45,222 nt of DNA, from the NCBI GenBank assembly GCA_019058515.1, contig JAHPYY010000216.1, forward strand, positions 1 through 45,222, given 5' to 3'. The notes beneath the pieces are model-generated. The model was not told the origin of the DNA. It made no database searches and saw only the letters and a list, made by a program, of their open reading frames with translations. Shown one piece after another: positions 25,028-32,403 of the stretch; the first letter of the stretch is position 1; each line of letters starts with the position of its first letter. The position numbers were made by a program, and so were the translations under genes. Origin of the DNA: Promethearchaeota archaeon. Its GTDB lineage: Archaea > Asgardarchaeota > Lokiarchaeia > Sigynarchaeales > SOKP01.

Positions 25028-25867
25028 TTGGAGGATTTTATAAAGTGTCTCAATTGCGGAAGAGTATTGCACGCTAAAGAGAAAGAACAGTTTAACTATT
25101 GTGCAGAATGTGTTCTGGATTTAAAGTTCGACGTTTCACAATTGGATAGGAAGGAACTGGACGATTGTCTTCAGATGATTTTAGATTTTTTCGTATCAGA
25201 TGTGAGCGCTGCCTTTAATAAGGATCCTGCAGCTAAATCTCTTTTAGAAGTACTAACCAGCTATCCGGGTATAAAAGCTATCTTAATTCATCGAATCGCG
25301 CATTTCTTTTGGAAAATTGACATGCCCTTTATCCCACGGTATCTATCAGAACTTGCCCGAGGAATAACTGGGATTGAAATTCATCCTGGAGCTCATATTG
25401 GAAAGGATTTCTTTATAGACCATGGAGGAGGTGTCGTAATCGGGGAGACTGCCGAAATTGGTGATAATGTGACTATTTATCAGGGAGTTGTGTTTGGTGG
25501 AACGACCACAGAGCCGGGCAAACGACATCCAACAGTGGGTAATAATGTGGTCGTTGGTTCGGGAGCAAAGTTGTTGGGTCCTATAAGGATTGGAGAAAAT
25601 GTAAGAATTGGAGCTAATTCCGTTGTGGTAAACGATGTCCCTTCCAATTCAGTTGTAGTGGGAGTTCCCGGAAAAATCATATCTCGGGAAGGAGAAAAAA
25701 TTAAAAAAATCGATTTATCTCACGCAGATTTACCTGATCCCTTAGCGATCACCTTATCAAGCATAAATTCGAGAATAGAGTTCTTAGAACGCAAACTAAA
25801 TGTCGCTAGAGACAAAAAAGAGAACGAGTATGAAATTTATTATGGTACTCATGGAGGAGGAATATAA
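25028..25867 (+). CDS. cysE: Serine O-acetyltransferase with N-terminal zinc ribbon
   Basis: About 279 residues. The first 30 carry C-L-N-C-G and C-A-E-C, a zinc-ribbon pattern not found in usual CysE. The rest is serine acetyltransferase: helical part (about 40-120), then left-handed beta-helix hexapeptides with IEIHPGAHIG, DHGGGVVIGETAEIG, GVVFGGTT, GKRHPTVGNNVVVGSGAK and GVPGKII. It makes O-acetylserine for the cysteine synthase 15 bases downstream. D-H-G-G-G-V-V-I-G-E has Gly where D-H-G-T-G is usual. The ribosome-binding site AGGTGA (25016-25021) favours TTG at 25028 over the GTG at 25019 that lies within it. The shared 27-bp element is upstream. Confidence 0.9.
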   Translation: MEDFIKCLNCGRVLHAKEKEQFNYCAECVLDLKFDVSQLDRKELDDCLQMILDFFVSDVSAAFNKDPAAKSLLEVLTSYPGIKAILIHRIAHFFWKIDMPFIPRYLSELARGITGIEIHPGAHIGKDFFIDHGGGVVIGETAEIGDNVTIYQGVVFGGTTTEPGKRHPTVGNNVVVGSGAKLLGPIRIGENVRIGANSVVVNDVPSNSVVVGVPGKIISREGEKIKKIDLSHADLPDPLAITLSSINSRIEFLERKLNVARDKKENEYEIYYGTHGGGI

Positions 25868-25882
25868 GGGAGGTAAAAAGTT

Positions 25883-26812
25883 ATGGGAAATGTATATAAT
25901 AATATAATTGAAACTATTGGTAAAACGCCATTAGTAAAATTAAACAGAATTGTCGAAGGATTGGATCCTAGCTTTTACGTGAAGTTGGAAGCGAGGAATC
26001 CCGGGGGGAGCGTAAAAGATCGTATTGCAATGAGCATGATCGAGCAGGCAGAAAAGGAAGGTATCATTAAAAAAGACAATGTCATTGTAGAACCAACCTC
26101 AGGAAACACGGGTATAGGTTTAGCGTTGGTTTGCGCTGCAAAAGGCTATAAGTTAACGTTAATTATGCCAGAAAGCATGTCCGTCGAACGACGAAGTATT
26201 TTAAAAGCTTACGGAGCTGATATCATATTAACTCCAGCTAGTAAGGGAATGATGGGAACGATTGAAAAAGCGACAGAATTAGCGAGTGAGAACGACAAGG
26301 TGTTTATCCCTCAACAGTTTAAGAACAAAGCTAATCCCGATATTCATCGCAAAACTACCGCAGAAGAAATAATCTGGGATTTGGACGGTCAAGTTCACGG
26401 TTTTGTGGCAGGGATTGGCACAGGAGGAACAATTACCGGAGTGGGAGAGGTTTTAAAGCAAAAAGTTGGGAACCATGTCAAAATATACGCGGTAGAACCT
26501 GAAGAATCACCGGTGCTGTCGGGTGGAAATCCGGGACCTCATAAAATTCAGGGAATTGGCGCAGGATTCGTACCAGAAGTGTTAAATACCGAAATTTACG
26601 ATAAGGTAATCAAAGTGGCGTATACCGATGCTATTGCCACTTCGAGAAAGCTGGCGAGACTCGAGGGTATCTTTGTGGGTATTTCTTCAGGAGCGGCAGC
26701 ATGGGCGGGAATTCACATGGCTTCCAAAGATTTCCATCTTGGTGAGAATATTGTGATCTTATTACCGGACACGGGAGAGCGATATCTATCTACGGAACTC
26801 TTCCAAATTTAA
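25883..26812 (+). CDS. cysK: Cysteine synthase (O-acetylserine sulfhydrylase)
   Basis: 309 residues, PLP-dependent fold type II. Lys 45 in NPGGSVKDRIA binds PLP; TSGNTGIGL binds the substrate carboxylate; GTGGTITG binds the PLP phosphate; S-S-G-A-A-A closes the cofactor site. Converts O-acetylserine and a sulfur source to cysteine. ATG preceded by GGGAGG with eight bases between. Middle gene of a tight cysE-cysK-iscU set (15 and 20 bases between genes). The protein ends LFQI soon after the DTGERYLST motif, a length similar to thiocarboxylate-using CysM-type enzymes as well as CysK, so the in vivo sulfur donor is not decided by length. Confidence 0.93.
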   Translation: MGNVYNNIIETIGKTPLVKLNRIVEGLDPSFYVKLEARNPGGSVKDRIAMSMIEQAEKEGIIKKDNVIVEPTSGNTGIGLALVCAAKGYKLTLIMPESMSVERRSILKAYGADIILTPASKGMMGTIEKATELASENDKVFIPQQFKNKANPDIHRKTTAEEIIWDLDGQVHGFVAGIGTGGTITGVGEVLKQKVGNHVKIYAVEPEESPVLSGGNPGPHKIQGIGAGFVPEVLNTEIYDKVIKVAYTDAIATSRKLARLEGIFVGISSGAAAWAGIHMASKDFHLGENIVILLPDTGERYLSTELFQI

Positions 26813-26832
26813 CTAAAGGATGTGAAAGGCTT

Positions 26833-27201
26833 TTGTATTCAGATAAAGTTATGGACCATTTTCGAAACCCGAGGAACTCCGGAAAAATGGAAGATGCTGA
26901 CGGAATCGGAGAAGTAGGAAATCCCGCTGATGGCGATTTCGTCAAAATCTATATTAAAGTGAAAAACGATATACTTGAGGAAGTGCAGTTTCAAACTTAT
27001 GGGTGCGCAGCGGCGATCGCTACCTCCTCAATGACTACAATTCTGGCAACTGGAAAAACTTTGGAAGAAGCTAAACGGTTAACACGAGATGATATAGCGG
27101 AAGCTTTAGATGGTCTTCCTCCACGTAAACACGAATGCTCGAATATAGCAGTGGAAGGACTTCACGAAGCTATAAAAGACTACGAAAAGAAACACAGTTA
27201 A
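26833..27201 (+). CDS. IscU-like scaffold protein with first cluster Cys replaced by Asp
   Basis: 122 residues, close paralog of the protein at 23211. It keeps the family's G-N-P segment but reads P-A-D-G-D where P-x-C-G-D is expected, so Asp 33 replaces the first ligand. Cys 58 (YGCAAAIATSS) and Cys 102 (HECSN) remain. Start is TTG at 26833 with GAAAGG five bases before it. It follows cysK by 20 bases and should be co-transcribed, linking cysteine supply to Fe-S assembly. A decayed copy of its last 26 codons is at 29385-29463. Confidence 0.88.
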   Translation: MYSDKVMDHFRNPRNSGKMEDADGIGEVGNPADGDFVKIYIKVKNDILEEVQFQTYGCAAAIATSSMTTILATGKTLEEAKRLTRDDIAEALDGLPPRKHECSNIAVEGLHEAIKDYEKKHS

Positions 27202-27225
27202 CTTACCTGAGTATTGAGGGCTAAT

Positions 27226-27357
27226 TCAAGAGGATTTGAGATTTAACCTTATTTTGTAGGCTTATCTCACCATTTTGTTTTCCTGTTTCTTTCTGAATTT
27301 GAATAGTGTGTGGTTATAACTTAGTTCAGCTATTAATTTTCCCTTGACCTTTTTCAT
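27226..27357 (-). pseudogene. Decayed 3-prime fragment of the Fe-S flavoprotein gene
   Basis: Read on the minus strand from 27357 it gives KKVKGKLIAEL, then TLFKFRKKQ, and A-Y-K-I-R-L-N-L-K-S-S, and aligns without gaps to the C-terminal 42 residues of the flavoprotein at 30442-31086. One in-frame TAA replaces the Arg of K-R-A-Y. It fills the space between the IscU-like gene and the HAD-like gene. Confidence 0.8.
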
Positions 27358-27366
27358 AAATATAAT

Positions 27367-27855
27367 TTACAATTTGAGTGCGGAAATCTGATCGGGCAGA
27401 TGGTCAATGCCTGCAAATTCCTTAACTAGGATGGATTTGATTCTTTCCTTTATTATGGGAGAAACATGGAAAATAGTTGTTTCTTCAAGTCCTCCTATAC
27501 TTTCGCAATCATCTTCCACTAATAGATCTGGCATAAGTTTTTCGGCAATATCTTTATAATCCTCGTCAAAATGGCGATATAGTAATTTACCTTCTGGAAA
27601 CATATGTTTCCTGAGGACGAATTGAATTTGTTCAATTTCTTCTGGTTTTTTGCGAGAAGTTAGATAGTAAATTTCCGCGCCCTCGTTCCTCCAACATCGC
27701 AATTTGGAAACAGAGTTTCCGATAGGGATATAAGATCTAAAGTCATAAACTGAATCTTCTTTGTTTATCACTTGCCTAACGATTTCATCGCGTGTGAGCC
27801 CCACCGCATTTTTATGCATAATAATTGTCCCTTCTGTAAAGATTAGAATTTTCAT
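27367..27855 (-). CDS. HAD-like protein lacking the usual catalytic Asp pair
   Basis: 162 residues, soluble. It starts MKILIFTEGTI, where HAD phosphatases have D-x-D-G-T; here the positions read T-E-G-T. Later segments fit a HAD Rossmann fold: YYLTSRKKPEEI, FPEGKLLYRHFDEDYKDIAE and LLVEDDCESIGG, the last matching motif IV with its acidic pair. The C-terminus carries VKEFAGIDHLPD. I know this layout as a conserved but uncharacterised prokaryotic group; whether it is an active phosphatase is unclear. ATG at 27855. Confidence 0.6.
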   Translation of the reverse strand: MKILIFTEGTIIMHKNAVGLTRDEIVRQVINKEDSVYDFRSYIPIGNSVSKLRCWRNEGAEIYYLTSRKKPEEIEQIQFVLRKHMFPEGKLLYRHFDEDYKDIAEKLMPDLLVEDDCESIGGLEETTIFHVSPIIKERIKSILVKEFAGIDHLPDQISALKL

Positions 27856-27907
27856 TTCAACCTCTAGTTAGATTAAACACAATTAAATATAATAATTTAA
27901 ATTAAAT

Positions 27908-28135
27908 TTGATAAAAGAAGTATCTGCAGGATTTGCTAAATTTTTCATAAAAGTTTTAAATTTTACTAATTTGTCTAAACTTAGTAGAGTCAAGAAATTA
28001 ATTGAAGTATTCTTAAAAAAGCTACTATTTAATAGTGGATTGTTCGAAAGTATAACTCAATTTTTATTAATGCAAAACGAAGTTAGGTGCGAATTTCATG
28101 GAGAAAGAGCAAGTAATATGGAGCTTTTTTGGTAA
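27908..28135 (+). pseudogene. N-terminal fragment of a broken radical SAM gene
   Basis: 75 codons from a TTG at 27908 with a basic, helical sequence (FAKFFIKVLNFTNL, KLIEVFLKKLLFNSG). At its 3-prime end, a one-base removal from the T6 run at 28125-28130 would continue the frame as E-L-F-G-K-K-L-I-S straight into the radical SAM frame. I therefore read it as the original N-terminus of the next gene rather than as a separate gene. No motif of its own. Confidence 0.5.
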
Positions 28136-28940
28136 AAAGCTTATTAGCTTTAAGAAACTCAAAAATGGTGAACTCATTGGCACAGGATTTTTCAATCCCA
28201 TCCTTGAAAAATTGCGTCTAATTCCAATGATTATTTTACAATCAAGATTTTTCAGAAACTACAATCTCGGAAGGTGGAATGGAAAAAAAGTTGCAAACAC
28301 ATTTGCACCTCCATTATTGAGTCTTCCTCAACTTAGATCGTTGAAAGCATTAATTAAATCTCATTTGTTTCTTCCTCGCTCTCCCATTGCTATGACATTT
28401 GCTGTGACCTATAGGTGTCAATGCAAGTGTGTTCATTGTAGCGCAGGAAAACATCACAGGAAACATGTACAGGAACTTACCACAAAGGAGGCAAAAAAAC
28501 TACTTGATGACAGTCAAAAAATGGGGGTCTCAGTGATTGCCTTTACCGGAGGAGAACCTTTGCTACGAGAGGATATCTTCGAGCTTATTTCCTACATCGA
28601 TAAGCGAAAGGCTGTTCCCATCATGTTCACGAATGGATTGTTACTCACGGAGGAAAATGTGGAAAAACTCGCCAAATCGGGCCTTTTTTCTCTATTTGTA
28701 AGCATTGATAGCCCAATTCCTGAAGAACACAATCAACTGAGGGGAATGCCTGGTCTTTTTGAGGTGGCTGTAAAAGGGCTAGAAAGGACGAAATTAAAAG
28801 GAATTTTTGTAGGACTTTCTTCCTACGCCACCCGTTCTGCAACTAAAAGAGGAATGTACAAAAGGATACATGGACTAGCAACAAACCTTGGTGCCCAAAA
28901 TGTAATTCTTTTTGATGGTGTACCACAGGAAATCTTTTGA
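28098..28940 (+). CDS. Radical SAM core domain protein, part of a split gene
   Basis: 280 residues. TYRCQCKCVHC gives the C-x3-C-x2-C site for the 4Fe-4S cluster that cleaves S-adenosylmethionine; FTGGEPLLRED is the SAM-binding GGE motif; then FTNGLLL and SLFVSIDS follow the usual barrel strands. The frame ends with TGA at 28938-28940, and the remaining SPASM-type part lies in the -1 frame beginning in the overlap. An extra T in the T4 run before the TGA would join them as E-I-F-L-K-N-T-S. ATG at 28098 is the first start in this frame, but the real N-terminus probably lies in the frame at 27908. Confidence 0.75.
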   Translation: MEKEQVIWSFFGKKLISFKKLKNGELIGTGFFNPILEKLRLIPMIILQSRFFRNYNLGRWNGKKVANTFAPPLLSLPQLRSLKALIKSHLFLPRSPIAMTFAVTYRCQCKCVHCSAGKHHRKHVQELTTKEAKKLLDDSQKMGVSVIAFTGGEPLLREDIFELISYIDKRKAVPIMFTNGLLLTEENVEKLAKSGLFSLFVSIDSPIPEEHNQLRGMPGLFEVAVKGLERTKLKGIFVGLSSYATRSATKRGMYKRIHGLATNLGAQNVILFDGVPQEIF

Positions 28941-29353
28941 AGAATACAAGCGAGATGCTGACTGAAGAACAACGCGAAGAAATACACCAATACTCGGCTG
29001 AGATATTCAATCAAAAAATAGTTCCACCACTTTCATCTCAAGCGTGGCAAAATTCCGTGGAAGGAAACCTCTCAGGGATTGGATGTTTAGCAGCATATAT
29101 TCAATATTACGTCTCTGCTTACGGAGATGTAACCCCATGCGATTTTACTCCTCTTTCATTTGGTAATATTCGTACGGAATCTCTAAAAAAAATCTGGAAA
29201 AAAATGATAAACCATCCTGCTTATAAACATAGAAGCTCGTTCTGTAGGATGCAAAACCCTGATTTTCGCCGCTTATATATCGATCCCATCCCGGACAATG
29301 TACCACTTCCTTACGATATTTATAACTTTCCTCCATTAGATTATCACGTTTAA
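28937..29353 (+). CDS. SPASM-like C-terminal half of the split radical SAM gene
   Basis: 138 residues from TTG at 28937, which overlaps the previous stop (TTGA). It carries IGCLAAYIQYYVSAYGDVTP, then CDFTPLSFGNI and SFCRMQ: three Cys in the spacing of SPASM/twitch auxiliary Fe-S domains, with the V-x-P-C-D-F segment typical of this group of radical SAM proteins. AGGAAA sits some five bases before the TTG, so reinitiation as a second subunit is possible. The other reading is a frameshifted, inactive gene. In either case it belongs functionally with the core domain upstream. Confidence 0.65.
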   Translation: MKNTSEMLTEEQREEIHQYSAEIFNQKIVPPLSSQAWQNSVEGNLSGIGCLAAYIQYYVSAYGDVTPCDFTPLSFGNIRTESLKKIWKKMINHPAYKHRSSFCRMQNPDFRRLYIDPIPDNVPLPYDIYNFPPLDYHV

Positions 29354-29384
29354 TTTTAAAATTCAGCCTAATTTTAAATTAAAA

Positions 29385-29463
29385 GGACTTCATCCCTGCA
29401 AACACGAGTACTCGAATATCGTAGTGGAGGGGTAATACCAAGTAATTAAAAAGTATGAAGAAA
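29385..29463 (+). pseudogene. Decayed 3-prime fragment of an IscU-like gene
   Basis: Plus-strand translation gives G-L-H-P-C-K-H-E-Y-S-N-I-V-V-E-G, a stop, then Y-Q-V-I-K-K-Y-E-E, aligning codon by codon to the end of the IscU-like protein at 26833 (GLPPRKHECSNIAVEG, then LHEAIKDYEK). The Cys ligand has become Tyr, and TAA replaces Leu. Nothing upstream of 29385 continues the similarity. Confidence 0.78.
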
Positions 29464-29504
29464 CTAACATAGGAATTAACACAGCCATAAAAAGCTAAAG
29501 ATAA

Positions 29505-30341
29505 TTATATGCCATCGATAATTATTTTTAACTCGTCAATTATCTTCTTGAGCATTTTAACTTTAGAAGGATATTGCATTTCAGATTTGTCTAAAATACC
29601 TAATGCATCTTCAAAATATTGCAAGGCTAATTTATACTTCTCTTGCGCTTTTTGAGCTTGTCCAAGATTTATGTAAACCGTTGCTTTGCCCTCCGCGTCC
29701 CATAATTTCTCGTAAAGATTGCCTGCTTCCTCGTAGTGTTTTATCGCTTCTGAATAGTTTTGGAGCTTTTTGTAAGAGTATCCGATGTAATTAAGTATTT
29801 TTGCCTTGATGTTCAAGTCCCAAAATTCATCAAAAAGATATAACGCTCTCCTGAACATTTTTAAAGCTCGCACATGATTTCCTTGGTTGCTGTGGATGGC
29901 TCCAATTTTAGCGAGAATTTTAGCTTTACCGAGTGAATCCTTTAACACACTGTAAATCCTGTTTAGATCTTCGAAAAATTCGAGAGATTTTGAATCGGTT
30001 TTTGTTAAATTATAAATTTCATCGAGTCTTTGAGTCATTTCTTCATTCATACGCACGGATAATTCACCTTTTTCAAGATAAATCATTATCATCTTTTCGT
30101 ATTGCATTATTACCATCGGGTAATCTTCTAATCTTATGTACATCCTTGCTATTAGACAAATCGTATTCACATAGGTTCTCATGTCTCCTATTTTCTTCGA
30201 CACTGAAAGAGCATCTTCATAGATCTTTAAAGCTCCGGGATAATTTCCTCGCTCCTCTTCAAGAATTGCTAAATGGTAGAAATTTCCTACATGTCCTCCC
30301 TGATCACGATCACTTATGGACTTTTCATTATCAGGATTCAT
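29505..30341 (-). CDS. TPR-repeat protein
   Basis: 278 residues, soluble, made of about six tetratricopeptide repeats: examples are YHLAILEEERGNYPGALKIY, AKIGAIHSNQGNHVRALKMF, YIGYSYKKLQNYSEAIKHY and NLGQAQKAQEKYKLALQYFE. TPRs bind partner proteins; no catalytic domain is attached. ATG at 30341. It separates the iscU remnant from the flavoprotein gene. The partner is unknown. Confidence 0.85.
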   Translation of the reverse strand: MNPDNEKSISDRDQGGHVGNFYHLAILEEERGNYPGALKIYEDALSVSKKIGDMRTYVNTICLIARMYIRLEDYPMVIMQYEKMIMIYLEKGELSVRMNEEMTQRLDEIYNLTKTDSKSLEFFEDLNRIYSVLKDSLGKAKILAKIGAIHSNQGNHVRALKMFRRALYLFDEFWDLNIKAKILNYIGYSYKKLQNYSEAIKHYEEAGNLYEKLWDAEGKATVYINLGQAQKAQEKYKLALQYFEDALGILDKSEMQYPSKVKMLKKIIDELKIIIDGI

Positions 30342-30441
30342 TTAGAATTCGCTACGGATGGTTCTATTTCTAATTTATGAACGAATGCTATTTAAATATG
30401 TTTAGCCTCTCAAAATAAAATTCAACTGCGCTCGAAGCAAT

Positions 30442-31086
30442 TTAAGAGAGTTTGAGATTTAACCCCACATCGTAAGCTCTTTTCATTATTTTTGCTTCTC
30501 GCTTCTTTCTGAACTTGAATAAGGTGTCGTCGTGAATTAACTCGGTGACTAGTTTTCCTTTGACCTTTTTAACGAATATCTTCATCGATTTCCTCGCGTT
30601 AGGGATGTCTCGCATTAAATGTTTAAATGGTATAGTGGCAGTCATCACAATTATATACTTTTTATTTCGCAATCCTTCTTTAGGCCCAAATTTCTTTAAC
30701 ATGCGAAGACCTGTTTTCACCTTATCTAACGTAGCCAATTTGTAACATTTATTCATATCAGGAGGGAGATACATGGTATAACCCGTATGTCTATCAAAAA
30801 AAGTCTTCATTACTCCTGAGACATTTCCCCAGTACACGGGGCTTCCCAGAATTATCGTTTCCGCTTCTTTAAACTTATGAAAAATTTCTTCGAAATCATC
30901 CTCTAAAACGCATTTCCCTGAACGCGCGCAACTCCAGCACCCAATACAAGGTTTAATATTATAATGGTATAAATTAACTAATTCGGTATAATACCCATTT
31001 TTCTCGGCGCCTTTAAGGATCTCTTTAGTCATTGAACTGAGAAGACCTTGTTTCCTATACGTACCTACTATAGCCAGAATGTTCAA
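30442..31086 (-). CDS. Iron-sulfur flavoprotein / flavodoxin-fold FMN reductase
   Basis: 214 residues. The flavodoxin-like fold starts MNILAIVGTYRKQGLLSSM; the FMN site includes LGSPVYWGNVSGVMKTFFDR. Cys 47, 50, 53 and 59 (CIGCWSCARSGKC) make the compact 4Fe-4S motif of archaeal iron-sulfur flavoproteins (Isf). It transfers electrons, perhaps reducing oxygen species or quinone-like compounds; substrate not shown by the sequence. A basic C-terminus ends KRAYDVGLNLKLS, and a decayed copy of it is at 27226-27357. Confidence 0.85.
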   Translation of the reverse strand: MNILAIVGTYRKQGLLSSMTKEILKGAEKNGYYTELVNLYHYNIKPCIGCWSCARSGKCVLEDDFEEIFHKFKEAETIILGSPVYWGNVSGVMKTFFDRHTGYTMYLPPDMNKCYKLATLDKVKTGLRMLKKFGPKEGLRNKKYIIVMTATIPFKHLMRDIPNARKSMKIFVKKVKGKLVTELIHDDTLFKFRKKREAKIMKRAYDVGLNLKLS

Positions 31087-31118
31087 ATTTAATTAATAAT
31101 ACCTGACATGATTTGATT

Positions 31119-31733
31119 TTACTTTATTACAGGAAAGGGTAAGTACCTGCCCACTTTCTTTTTATATTCGTCGTAAGATTCTCCAAATCGCTCATGCAAA
31201 AATATTTCTTCACATCTGACCTTCGCGTCAAAAGTAATAAAGTTTAAAATGGTAATTATGAGAGTTAAAAGGTTGGGAATAAAAAAAAAGGTCGCTAGAA
31301 TAATTAAATCTAATCCAAGTACGATGGGATTTCTCGTTACTCTGTATATTCCTGTAGTTATTAACTCTGTCTCCTCCTTTGGGAGTTCTAATCGGAAATT
31401 TTCGCCAAGAGAACCCATTCCGAGAACTTCAATGACAAATCCAATAATCCCTATTATCGCCCCTAATAGCGTGAAAAGGTCGTTAGAAACTATAGGTATC
31501 GTCCAAAATATCACTAAAAGCTCTTGGGCTATAAGATATGTAATTAAAATTCCTAACCATATAAAGATCGTTATCGAACTCAATTTCGCTAAAATCGAAT
31601 ATCCCTCGGATGTACCGTGCGGATCAATTCCTTTACGTCTAATCTTCGCTCCAAATATGATTAAGCCAACAACAAAGAACGCAATAACCACTATTATGAA
31701 CGATTTTTTTAGTATTATTCCGATAATAATCAA
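31119..31733 (-). CDS. Isoprenylcysteine carboxyl methyltransferase-like membrane protein
   Basis: 204 residues, about five membrane helices. The C-terminal part has G-I-Y-R-V-T-R-N-P-I-V-L-G, and then E-E-x-x-L-x-x-x-F-G-x-x-Y-x-x-Y-x-x-x-V-x-R-Y-L-P, the SAM-binding signature of the ICMT/PEMT family. Such enzymes methylate prenylated cysteine, phospholipids or small molecules. The substrate cannot be told here. ATG-type start at 31733, 28 bases before the end of the next gene upstream on the same strand. Confidence 0.82.
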   Translation of the reverse strand: MIIIGIILKKSFIIVVIAFFVVGLIIFGAKIRRKGIDPHGTSEGYSILAKLSSITIFIWLGILITYLIAQELLVIFWTIPIVSNDLFTLLGAIIGIIGFVIEVLGMGSLGENFRLELPKEETELITTGIYRVTRNPIVLGLDLIILATFFFIPNLLTLIITILNFITFDAKVRCEEIFLHERFGESYDEYKKKVGRYLPFPVIK

Positions 31734-31761
31734 TTACCCTCTTTTGGAAAAATCATCTTTT

Positions 31762-32055
31762 TTAGTTCATTAAAGCTTCAGGTTTGACTAATTTATAGTT
31801 TTGGTCAAGCCTTTTATAAATATTTTTAATAACTCTAAAGAAGATATTTTTTTCCTTATTCATGCTAAAAGAAATTATTGAGAAATATAAATTTTTAGGT
31901 GCAACTAAATTTAGATGTGTTATGGAAAATAAATAGTTCTTCAGTCGATTATTATGTAACGAAGGAGCTTTACCAATATTTTTTAAAATGAATATAATTC
32001 GAGGGATTAAGGCAATCTTCTGCTCAATTTTATTTACGTTAAGATCAACCTTCAT
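31762..32055 (-). CDS. Small basic protein, unknown
   Basis: 97 residues, rich in Lys, Ile and Asn, no clear membrane helix or motif. ATG at 32055 overlaps by 11 bases the end of a receiver-domain remnant on the same strand, so it may once have been the partner of that response regulator. The upstream gene is broken, so this one may also be decaying. It could be a real small protein; I have no family for it. Confidence 0.35.
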   Translation of the reverse strand: MKVDLNVNKIEQKIALIPRIIFILKNIGKAPSLHNNRLKNYLFSITHLNLVAPKNLYFSIISFSMNKEKNIFFRVIKNIYKRLDQNYKLVKPEALMN

Positions 32056-32239
32056 CTAACAAAACCTCTTTAATAGTATCAATCAAAAGTTCGATTTTGA
32101 ATGGCTTTTCTAAAAATCTCGCGATGCCACAGGATAAAATCTCATCCTTAATAGTGTCGTCGGCACTTGCGAATATAATTTGAGTAGAATTATTCATTTG
32201 TAAAATTTCTTTGGAGGCGGTTAGTCCATCTTTAATAGG
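32045..32239 (-). pseudogene. C-terminal half of a CheY-like receiver domain
   Basis: The minus-strand frame ending at TGA 32047-32045 reads P-I-K-D-G-L-T-A-S-K-E-I-L, then TQIIFASADD, FLEKPFKIE and LIDTIKEVL. This is the second half of a response-regulator receiver: the M-P-x-x-D-G loop, the conserved (S/T)-A on strand 4, and K-P on strand 5. The first 50 or so residues, including the phosphorylated Asp, are missing in this frame; upstream sequence is a different gene fragment in another frame. The regulator is therefore non-functional. Confidence 0.75.
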
Positions 32240-32403
32240 TAGTCAAATACTCGAATTCTAGATGTTAGAAGGATTGCTTCTGTCAAGGAGTTCGATAAAG
32301 ATAAGTAAATTGGCGCGTCGACGGAACATCCCGCACCCACTAAAAAGGTTAGTTTTTCACCTTTTCTAATCATTACTTGTTTTCTAAGGATCATGGGATT
32401 CAT
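32240..32403 (-). pseudogene. N-terminal fragment of a SIR2-like NAD-binding protein
   Basis: From ATG 32403 the minus strand encodes about 54 residues including KGEKLTFLVGAGCSVDAP, which matches the first strand and G-A-G-x-S nucleotide loop of SIR2-like domains as they occur in defence and signalling proteins. The similarity stops within 50 codons and the DNA then runs, out of frame, into the receiver-domain half. The rest of a SIR2-like gene (usually 250 residues or more) is not present. Confidence 0.5.

Noticed and set aside
28930..28945. Programmed -1 frameshift in the radical SAM gene
   Set aside because: The site ATCTTTTGA is not a proper slippery heptamer and there is no obvious downstream stimulator; indel, error or coupled restart explain it more simply.
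31249..31773. 174-codon plus-strand ORF opposite the ICMT-like gene
   Set aside because: Long, but antisense to a protein with the full ICMT signature; its own translation has no recognisable motif.
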